A DNA stretch of 64,000 bases from Acidobacteriota bacterium (lineage in GTDB: Bacteria; Acidobacteriota; Blastocatellia; Pyrinomonadales; Pyrinomonadaceae). The stretch spans positions 62,001-126,000 of the forward strand of contig JADJOS010000004.1 of assembly GCA_016713675.1 (NCBI GenBank). Reading direction: 5' to 3'. The position numbers and the translations under genes are program-made. Positions 58,908 through 64,000 of this stretch are shown piece after piece. Below the pieces are notes generated by a model. That model saw nothing but the letters and a program-made list of their open reading frames with translations, did no database searches and was not told where the DNA came from. Position 1 is the stretch's first letter. The number at the start of each line of letters is the position of its first letter.

Positions 58908-58982
58908 GGACGTTTAGCTGAGACAGATCAGCGTCGGTTTGAAGAGCCGAAGAGCTTGGTGCGATACCAAGAGCGTCCACCA
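58908..58982 (+). tRNA. tRNA-Phe(GAA)-like with altered T-loop
   Basis: Acceptor GGACGTT/AGCGTCC pairs fully with one G-T. The anticodon stem TCGGT/GCCGA has loop T-T-G-A-A-G-A (GAA), with discriminator A and encoded CCA. The T-loop reads T-G-C-G-A-T-A instead of the near-universal T-T-C-R-A-N-Y, and the variable region is four bases. Normal elbow pairing may be weakened. Confidence 0.65.
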
Positions 58983-59052
58983 TTTCAGAACCACCCGCCG
59001 AAGCGCGTGGTTGAACGCATAACAAATTCAATTCAATGAGGAGAAAACCAAA

Positions 59053-59100
59053 ATGTTTGTACTAAAGAGTCCAAGAAAATCTGCACCGCTCGCGACGTGA
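59053..59100 (+). CDS. Possible 15-residue peptide
   Basis: A GAGGAG ribosome site nine bases before ATG opens a 15-codon frame (M-F-V-L-K-S-P-R-K-S) ending in TGA. It lies between the Phe-like tRNA and the 114-residue gene. It may be a leader or a chance frame; only the ribosome site supports it. Confidence 0.3.
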   Translation: MFVLKSPRKSAPLAT

Positions 59101-59181
59101 CCGTTCCGCTTTTCCTAGTTAGCTGAACAAATGTCGCGATCTATCAACATTTTTCAGCAATTTATCAACGAGGAAAAGAAA

Positions 59182-59526
59182 ATGAGCAGGAAATTTCACG
59201 TTCGGGAACGCACGTTTCTGAATCTGCATGCCGACATGCGGGCATACATAATCGCCATCGTCGAAGACACGCGGCACATACATTCGTGCTGCCGCAATCA
59301 CCGCTATCACGGCGAGATCGTCCTAAAAATGTCCGACTGTTTTGACGATATCGCTCTCGATTTCGACCTTTCGAATAAGGACGAACGCGAGAACAGCCTT
59401 TTCAAGATCCGAAAGATCGTCGAGGTTTTGACAGCATTTCGCGATGCTCTTGAGATCGAAGCTGCGTCTTTCGAAGATCGGGAAACGGTAAATCTCCATG
59501 AACGGGCAATGAGTGCCGTTCATTAA
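59182..59526 (+). CDS. Small conserved-looking helical protein inside the tRNA-like array
   Basis: A 114-residue protein with start at 59182, five bases after GAGGAAAAG; an upstream ATG at 59131 has a weaker site. It is rich in His and Cys in the middle (H-I-H-S-C-C-R-N-H-R-Y-H) and strongly helical in the C-terminal half. No family is recognised. The His/Cys cluster could bind a metal. It is transcribed with the tRNA-like genes and rtcB, so a role in the same RNA-related function is possible. Confidence 0.55.
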   Translation: MSRKFHVRERTFLNLHADMRAYIIAIVEDTRHIHSCCRNHRYHGEIVLKMSDCFDDIALDFDLSNKDERENSLFKIRKIVEVLTAFRDALEIEAASFEDRETVNLHERAMSAVH

Positions 59527-59847
59527 CACTATCTTCCACAGCTCACCGGCCGTTCTGCCGTGGAACGGCCGGCAAATAACAGTCTTACCCATACAAACGC
59601 GTCCGCCGCATACGGCGAGGACGTTCGAACAAGTAGACAATTTCTGTCTCTTCGCTTAACAGCTTGCTTGTCCGATCGTCCGCTGATGCCGTCACGCGGC
59701 CGCGTTTGCCCTCATCAGTGTCTGTAGCCCGCACGTAAGTAAGGGCTTAACTCAGGTAAATACGACTCAATCGGAGCGAGAGCACCTGCCCGTGAGTGGA
59801 ATCTAAAATATCTTGAGCCCTTACTCACTTGCGGACTACGGACAAAG
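59527..59847. other. Spacer between the small gene and tRNA-Lys, with an inverted repeat
   Basis: About 320 bases with no gene. An imperfect inverted repeat of about 30 bases per arm occupies 59721-59842: one arm carries AGTAAGGGCT and the other AGCCCTTACT, with TCTGTAG and CTACGGA at the outer ends. Similar palindromes elsewhere in the window suggest a dispersed intergenic element. I see nothing else. Confidence 0.5.
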
Positions 59848-59924
59848 CGATCGGTAGCAAAGTTGGTCAAGGCACTCGCCTTTTAAGCGAGGTACCGCGG
59901 GTTCGAGTCCCGCCCGATCGACCA
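59848..59924 (+). tRNA. tRNA-Lys(TTT)
   Basis: Perfect acceptor CGATCGG/CCGATCG, discriminator A, encoded CCA, anticodon stem CTCGC/GCGAG with loop C-T-T-T-T-A-A (TTT), and T-stem GCGGG/CCCGC with TTCGAGT. The D-arm is slightly irregular. Well formed overall. Confidence 0.85.
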
Positions 59925-59934
59925 AAACTGGAAC

Positions 59935-59983
59935 GCGGGCATCCTGCCCCCCAGCGGACACACGTGCGGGCAGGCATGCCCGC
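59935..59983. repeat. GC-rich inverted repeat between tRNA genes
   Basis: Arms GCGGGCATCCTGCCC and GGGCAGGCATGCCCGC pair with one bulged base around a 17-base loop. It looks like a dispersed palindromic repeat rather than a terminator, since no T-tract follows. Confidence 0.5.
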
Positions 59984-59994
59984 ACTCCTTATAC

Positions 59995-60069
59995 TGCAGT
60001 GTAGTTCAATGGGAGAACAACGGTCTCATAAACCGTGAGATGAAGGTTCAATTCCTTCCGCCGCGACCA
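59995..60069 (+). tRNA. tRNA-Met(CAT)-like
   Basis: Anticodon stem ACGGT/ACCGT with loop C-T-C-A-T-A-A (CAT), D-stem GTTC/GAAC, perfect T-stem GAAGG/CCTTC with TTCAATT, discriminator A and encoded CCA. The acceptor TGCAGTG/CGCCGCG has one mismatch and two G-T pairs. CAT could also be an isoleucine tRNA after lysidine modification. The anticodon stem lacks the three G-C pairs of initiator tRNA. Confidence 0.75.
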
Positions 60070-60077
60070 TTTTTCAT

Positions 60078-60153
60078 TGGCAGGTAACTCAGTTGGTAGA
60101 GTACCCGACTGTTAATCGGGTTGTAGCGGGTTCGAGTCCCGCCCTGTCAGCCA
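60078..60153 (+). tRNA. tRNA-Asn(GTT)
   Basis: Acceptor TGGCAGG/CCTGTCA with one G-T pair, discriminator G, encoded CCA, anticodon stem CCCGA/TCGGG with loop C-T-G-T-T-A-A (GTT), and T-stem GCGGG/CCCGC with TTCGAGT. Well formed. It is the last tRNA before rtcB, whose start lies 98 bases on. Confidence 0.88.
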
Positions 60154-60250
60154 TCTCATTTTGTTCCGTGAAACACGTTTGTGTGAGGTGGAACGGAACA
60201 AACTTTTACACAGCCAACTCACACGCACTAACATATCAAAAGGAGGATTT

Positions 60251-61429
60251 ATGCCACATAACAAACTAAATATCAGCGGGGCGAAGGCCGAAGTCCTCTC
60301 GTGGGTCTCGCACGGGCTGACTTTTGACGAAGAAAATATGCTCCGCAACGTATCGCGGCTGCCTTGTATTTACAAGCACGTCGCACTCATGCCGGACGCT
60401 CATTTGGGTAAAGGCTCGATGGTCGGTTCGGTCATTGCGACGAAAGATGCCGTGATCCCGGCGACTGTTGGAGTCGATATCGGATGCGGAATGATGGCGG
60501 TTAAGACGCCGTTCAAGAGCGGGATTCTCGACCGTAAAATGGCCGAGTTTCGCCACGAGATCGAGCGTACAATTCCCGTCGGATTCAACTGGTATAAGGA
60601 ATCGGTCGACGACGCTTCGCGTTGGGACGGCTGGAACACGTTTGACGATCTGCACGCCGGGATCCCAAAACTTAAGCGCAAAGCGATGGTTCAGCTCGGA
60701 ACGCTCGGGGGCGGCAACCACTTTATCGAGGTTTGTCTCGATACTGAGGACAACGTCTGGCTGATGCTGCATTCCGGTTCGCGAAACATCGGCAAAGAAC
60801 TTGCCGAACGTCACCTCGCGACCGCGAAAACGCTGCATCGTCTGAACGAACTGCCTTCGCCGGATCTGGCGTATTTCGTACACGGCACGGACGAGTTCAA
60901 AGCCTACTGGCACGACCTCGACTGGGCTCAGGGTTACGCGATGAAGAACCGCGAGATCATGATGAAGCGTCTGCTCAAGTCGTTCAACCGAATGTTCAAC
61001 GGCGATAAGGCGTTCCGTCGTGAGATCACGCTGAATTGTCATCACAATTACGTCGCGGTCGAAGAGCATTTCGGCGACAAGGTCTATATCACCCGAAAGG
61101 GTGCGATCAACGCCGCCGAAGGCACGTTCGGCATCATTCCGGGCTCGATGGGAGCGAAATCGTTCATCATTAAGGGCCTTGGAAACCCGTTGTCGTTCAA
61201 CTCTTGCTCGCACGGTGCGGGCCGCAAAATGTCGCGTACCAAGGCAAAGTCGAAATACACCATCGACGACCTCGCCCGTCAAACCGCCGGCGTCGAATGC
61301 CGCAAAGACAAAGGCGTAGTCGACGAGATCCCCGGTGCCTACAAAGACATCGATGACGTAATGCGAGCCCAGTCCGACCTAGTCGAGGTCGTAGCGGAGA
61401 TCAAACAGGTCATCTGTGTTAAAGGATAA
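60251..61429 (+). CDS. rtcB: RtcB-family RNA ligase
   Basis: A 392-residue protein with RtcB hallmarks: M-P-D-A-H near residue 58, V-D-I-G-C-G-M with the metal-binding cysteine near 79, G-G-G-N-H-F-I-E near 155, N-C-H-H-N-Y near 262, and S-H-G-A-G-R-K-M-S-R near 319 carrying the histidine that takes GMP. RtcB joins 3'-phosphate or 2',3'-cyclic-phosphate RNA to 5'-OH ends, the ends left by many ribonuclease toxins. The start at 60251 has a textbook AAGGAGG site. It follows ten tRNA-like genes on the same strand, and a terminator follows it. Confidence 0.95.
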   Translation: MPHNKLNISGAKAEVLSWVSHGLTFDEENMLRNVSRLPCIYKHVALMPDAHLGKGSMVGSVIATKDAVIPATVGVDIGCGMMAVKTPFKSGILDRKMAEFRHEIERTIPVGFNWYKESVDDASRWDGWNTFDDLHAGIPKLKRKAMVQLGTLGGGNHFIEVCLDTEDNVWLMLHSGSRNIGKELAERHLATAKTLHRLNELPSPDLAYFVHGTDEFKAYWHDLDWAQGYAMKNREIMMKRLLKSFNRMFNGDKAFRREITLNCHHNYVAVEEHFGDKVYITRKGAINAAEGTFGIIPGSMGAKSFIIKGLGNPLSFNSCSHGAGRKMSRTKAKSKYTIDDLARQTAGVECRKDKGVVDEIPGAYKDIDDVMRAQSDLVEVVAEIKQVICVKG

Positions 61430-61461
61430 CCACATTCGTGGTCACAAAGAGTGATTAAAAA

Positions 61462-61491
61462 TGGGTTTCGCCGAAAGGCAAAACCCAATTT
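61462..61491 (+). terminator. Terminator after rtcB
   Basis: TGGGTTT and AAACCCA arms with an inner GCC/GGC stem and a GAAA loop, then TTTCTT. It lies 32 bases after the rtcB stop and may also serve the convergent gene on the other strand. Confidence 0.7.
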
Positions 61492-61496
61492 CTTGC

Positions 61497-61793
61497 TCAG
61501 TGTTTTGATCTGGCCAAGTACGCTTTCTCACGGGAATTCCAAGTAAGATGGCCAACAAACAGCCCGCACAGAAAATTTAGAACCAGCCGCAAAGTAACAT
61601 TTGCGATATTTTGTGCGTCGTTAAACGCTAGGTTTAAAACGACTGACGGTCCGGTCATTACTAGACACCCAAATATAGCAAAACCGGCAACATAATGGGC
61701 CCTGCCTGTGAGCCGTTTGGTGGACCACTCGGCGACTCGACGAGTCCGTTGTTTAAGCCAAAATTCTCGATATTTTGTAATGACGTTCGCCAT
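61497..61793 (-). CDS. Small two-span membrane protein, unknown
   Basis: A 98-residue protein with hydrophobic segments at about residues 33-53 and 67-84, a basic N-terminus and a basic C-terminus. It has no recognised family. It is convergent with rtcB and starts 17 bases from the Gly-like tRNA on the other strand. There is no close ribosome site. Confidence 0.5.
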   Translation of the reverse strand: MANVITKYREFWLKQRTRRVAEWSTKRLTGRAHYVAGFAIFGCLVMTGPSVVLNLAFNDAQNIANVTLRLVLNFLCGLFVGHLTWNSREKAYLARSKH

Positions 61794-61810
61794 TAGATGA
61801 TTCCTAATCT

Positions 61811-61888
61811 AGCAACCTTCGTCAGGTTGGTTCAAGACGTCTGCTTTCCAAGCAGAAGACGCCGGTTCGAATCCGACACGATGCTCCA
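61811..61888 (+). tRNA. tRNA-Gly(TCC)-like, downstream of rtcB
   Basis: Perfect anticodon stem TCTGC/GCAGA with loop T-T-T-C-C-A-A (TCC) and T-loop TTCGAAT; the T-stem has one mismatch. The acceptor AGCA.../...TGCT pairs at the outer end but has two mismatches inside, and CCA follows without a separate discriminator. It belongs with the degenerate members of the array but lies beyond the rtcB terminator. Confidence 0.55.
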
Positions 61889-61909
61889 ACTCCTTACCCG
61901 ACCCAGACC

Positions 61910-62269
61910 TCAAGTGATCAATGGCTGCGCGAGCTGGACCAGAAGCCGGTTCACAGAGTCACGTGCGATCGAACGGGGGATGAGGGCCCGGACGCCGCCG
62001 GATTCGATAGTGATTTCTTCGGGCAACAGGAAAAGCGTGAATATTCGATTGAAGAGTGAACCGTAAACCCAGACCTCAAGATGAACTCCCGCCTCGTTCT
62101 GAGTGATCTCGAGTTTTGTCGGCAGGACGATCCAGCCGTTGCCCTTCTGATAGCGGCGTTTTTCGCCAAGGTCTTCGATCAGGTTAAATCCCTCGCTTAC
62201 GGCCCAGCGTTCGACTGCCGGCCAAATATTTGTTGGAACTGAAAATTGGCGAATTGTTCGTGAATTCAT
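61910..62269 (-). CDS. Conserved-looking hypothetical protein
   Basis: A 119-residue mixed alpha/beta protein beginning M-N-S-R-T-I-R-Q-F. The ATG at 62269 has an AGAGGA ribosome site; a longer upstream frame has unlikely composition. The middle contains N-G-W-I-V-L-P-T-K and L-E-V-W-V-Y-G-S-L strands, suggesting a small beta-sheet domain. No function can be assigned. Confidence 0.6.
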   Translation of the reverse strand: MNSRTIRQFSVPTNIWPAVERWAVSEGFNLIEDLGEKRRYQKGNGWIVLPTKLEITQNEAGVHLEVWVYGSLFNRIFTLFLLPEEITIESGGVRALIPRSIARDSVNRLLVQLAQPLIT

Positions 62270-62457
62270 AAGATCCTCTATAAAAAGCTCTTGTAGATAC
62301 GAAAACGAAAATAATTTAATACATACGCATATCTTTTGTCGAGAGCCGCTAAATTGCCTGACATATGGTTTTACTTTTCTGTTACGCAACAAGATATAGT
62401 CCTTGCGTTTAACACCGTTTGATATTACATTACCAAAAGAATAATAAGGAGGAGTGA

Positions 62458-63027
62458 GTGTTGCTAACTAGTCGTGTTTTACTGTTGAATTTTTCGTACG
62501 AGCCGCTCGGAACCGTGGGCGTGGCTCGTGCTGTTTGTTTATGGTTTCGCGGAGCGATCACTGTCGAAGAAAACGACGGCGACAATGTTCTCCATTCCCC
62601 TTCGACAACCTTTCCAGTTCCGTCGGTCGTTCGTCTACGTCATTATGTACATGTTCGTCGAAATAACCGCGAAACTACCATGAAACGTGCCCGCATCTAC
62701 ATCCGCGACCGTTACCGGTGCCAGTACTGCGGTGAGCACAAACATGCTAAGGAATTGACGCTCGATCACATCTTCCCGCGTGCCCAAGGCGGCGAAAGCA
62801 CACCGCACAATCTGGTGTCGGCGTGTGTAAAGTGTAATCAGCGAAAAGGAAACCGTACGCCTGAACAGGCCCGTATGCCACTCTTGACTTCGCAAAAACT
62901 GCTCCGTCTCGGCCTTGATCATGTACTTCTGTGTCATTACGCGGAAAACCGACCCGAATGGCGTAAGTACTTGTTCATGGACGAATTTGACGCGATCCAG
63001 GAAACAAACGAAGCAATGGCTGCGTAG
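62458..63027 (+). CDS. HNH endonuclease (McrA-like, chromosomal)
   Basis: A 189-residue protein with an N-terminal ~70-residue domain and a C-terminal HNH domain. The HNH domain has R-D-R-Y-R-C-Q-Y-C-G, L-T-L-D-H-I-F-P-R, and N-L-V-S-A-C-V-K-C-N-Q-R-K-G-N, giving two C-x-x-C zinc pairs and the H/N/H residues. Close relatives occur widely as single chromosomal genes in many phyla; their role is not settled. GTG start preceded by AAGGAGG. Uninterrupted. Confidence 0.88.
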   Translation: MLLTSRVLLLNFSYEPLGTVGVARAVCLWFRGAITVEENDGDNVLHSPSTTFPVPSVVRLRHYVHVRRNNRETTMKRARIYIRDRYRCQYCGEHKHAKELTLDHIFPRAQGGESTPHNLVSACVKCNQRKGNRTPEQARMPLLTSQKLLRLGLDHVLLCHYAENRPEWRKYLFMDEFDAIQETNEAMAA

Positions 63028-63110
63028 TTAGTTTTAGGCTATTTAGTTATAAGTAAGCGGAATGATCGAGACTTGATCTTGATCATTTTGCTTTTTTTAT
63101 GGTGAAAGAA

Positions 63111-63563
63111 ATGGAATTGAGATACAAAAACGAAGAAGAGATAGCCGAGGTCGTTCGAACATTTGAGGACGCCTCGATCAGCCGTGACGCATGGAAACAC
63201 GCTGAGCACTTGACCGTTGCTCTTCATTACGTGTCAATGCACGACATTGATATGGCAACCGTGAAGATGCGTGACGGGATATTTAAATTGCTGACCAAGG
63301 GCTTTGAGGTAGATCTTTCAAAAGAAATGCCTTATCACGAAACGCTGACGGTATTTTGGATGCGGACGGTCGCGGAATTTAACGCGGCGAAGAACGGCAG
63401 TTCAATATTGGAAAGAGCGAATGATCTGGTCGCGACATTCGACAAAGATCATCCGCTCAAATTCTACTCACGAGAGTATCTTTTTTCAGACGATGCTCGG
63501 GCTAGTTATGTTGAACCCGACCTGTCCGTCTATAGTTCGCCAAAGCACGAGACCCAATCATAA
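63111..63563 (+). CDS. Conserved-looking hypothetical protein
   Basis: A 150-residue mostly helical protein. The ATG at 63111 follows GGTGAAAG; an ATG four codons earlier is possible. A central W-K-H-A-E-H-L-T-V-A-L-H-Y segment and a later P-Y-H-E-T-L-T-V-F-W carry conserved-looking His residues that might bind a metal. I do not recognise the family. It lies 83 bases after the HNH gene. Confidence 0.6.
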   Translation: MELRYKNEEEIAEVVRTFEDASISRDAWKHAEHLTVALHYVSMHDIDMATVKMRDGIFKLLTKGFEVDLSKEMPYHETLTVFWMRTVAEFNAAKNGSSILERANDLVATFDKDHPLKFYSREYLFSDDARASYVEPDLSVYSSPKHETQS

Positions 63564-64000
63564 TAGTTGTTTCGATGAACACCGGCCCAAACAGCCCCAA
63601 CCGAGTTGTAATCCGCCAGGCCGCGGGAGATATGTTTGCCGGTCCAATCAGCTCCGGTGTGGGCTCGATGCTGCGGTTCCATAGCACGAACGTCAGCCCA
63701 CGAAGCGTCTCCGGAGATCTCATAGATCACATTGACATGCCGCTTATTGGTTCCAAGTTCGGTGAACGCAGTGTAGATCGGGCCGCACATCAGGAGGTCT
63801 CTCACTTTGTCGTATGTAAACGACGTTGCGTTGGGAAATTCGTGCAGGTACATTCCGTTTTCGTTGATAAGATACTTCATATCTGCGTCAGGCATTCCGC
63901 CCTGCTGGGTCGCCCGTGCTTTGTAGCGATCCCAAAGTTTGGTCTGCGACGCATTGATCGACATCGCTGCCTTGTACCACCATTTCAAACTTGCCGCCCA
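63530..64000 (-). CDS. C-terminal part of an unknown protein, cut by the window edge
   Basis: The frame is open from 63530 to the right edge with no start required, so only about 156 C-terminal residues are visible. The stretch L-L-M-C-G-P-I-Y-T-A-F followed by H-V-N-V-I-Y-E-I-S-G-D faintly recalls the histidine region of papain-like peptidases, but the N-terminal part is missing and this is weak. It overlaps the tail of the preceding gene by 34 bases on the opposite strand. Confidence 0.45.
   Translation of the reverse strand, partial: WAASLKWWYKAAMSINASQTKLWDRYKARATQQGGMPDADMKYLINENGMYLHEFPNATSFTYDKVRDLLMCGPIYTAFTELGTNKRHVNVIYEISGDASWADVRAMEPQHRAHTGADWTGKHISRGLADYNSVGAVWAGVHRNNYYDWVSCFGEL

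Noticed and set aside
58434..59983. CRISPR-like array
   Set aside because: The repeats are palindromes of different families, without equal spacing or unique spacers, and tRNA genes fill the gaps.
60266..61282. Long leftward open frame of 338 residues
   Set aside because: It is an antisense shadow of rtcB, caused by codon bias; rtcB has all family motifs and a perfect ribosome site.

Overview
The window looks like a Gram-negative soil or environmental bacterium, most likely an acidobacterium of the Blastocatellia type. The lineage call is an inference from gene content and intergenic repeat style, and no rRNA is present to test it. About 56 kb is the right-hand part of an integrative conjugative element (ICE); the last 8 kb is ordinary chromosome carrying an unusual tRNA-like array next to an rtcB RNA-ligase gene.

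Region 1 (1-24.2 kb) is the conjugation backbone and reads cleanly. A leftward operon encodes VirB2, VirB3, VirB4 and a TrbJ/VirB5-like protein that runs off the left edge. A divergent rightward operon encodes a lytic transglycosylase, VirB8, VirB9, VirB10, a MoxR-like AAA+ ATPase, a membrane protein, the VirD4 coupling ATPase and a further membrane-anchored protein. An AbiEi/AbiEii toxin-antitoxin pair with its own palindromic operator follows. A leftward mobilisation and DNA-processing block then encodes two SSBs, a DUF7831-like protein, a large unknown protein, RNase H, a MobC-like protein, a MOBP-type relaxase and a 761-residue unknown. A nic-like TATCCTG motif lies between the MobC gene and a small rightward gene, so oriT is probably there.

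Region 2 (24.8-54.4 kb) is cargo. It holds (a) a leftward operon of a dual-GHKL sensor ATPase, a receiver-domain protein, an HNH endonuclease and an N6-adenine methylase, which looks like a signalling-controlled modification and nuclease defence system; (b) a rightward cluster of sigma-like factor, anti-sigma-like membrane protein, S9 prolyl-oligopeptidase, small exported Cys-rich peptide and TPR-CHAT protease; (c) three small unknown genes behind a distinctive bipartite DNA motif; (d) a helicase-methylase-ATPase (Hma-like) locus with a SNF2/DUF3883 helicase, a DUF1156 methylase and a DUF499 ATPase; and (e) a PD-(D/E)XK-like coiled-coil protein and a sigma-4-HTH/zinc-ribbon protein. Almost every long gene here is interrupted by single-base indels, while the reading frames between them stay intact.

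Region 3 (54.5-56.2 kb) is the ICE end. It has a tyrosine recombinase, an excisionase and a tRNA-Pro(GGG) whose 3' end faces the recombinase, the expected attachment site.

Region 4 (56.2-64 kb) is chromosomal. It holds a MerR regulator, a frameshifted thiL, and then ten tRNA or tRNA-like genes on the + strand (58.27-60.15 kb), nearly all with different anticodons and several structurally degenerate. RtcB follows within 100 bp, and an eleventh tRNA-like gene lies downstream. HNH and hypothetical genes complete the window. The array-rtcB unit is the most unusual arrangement in the window.
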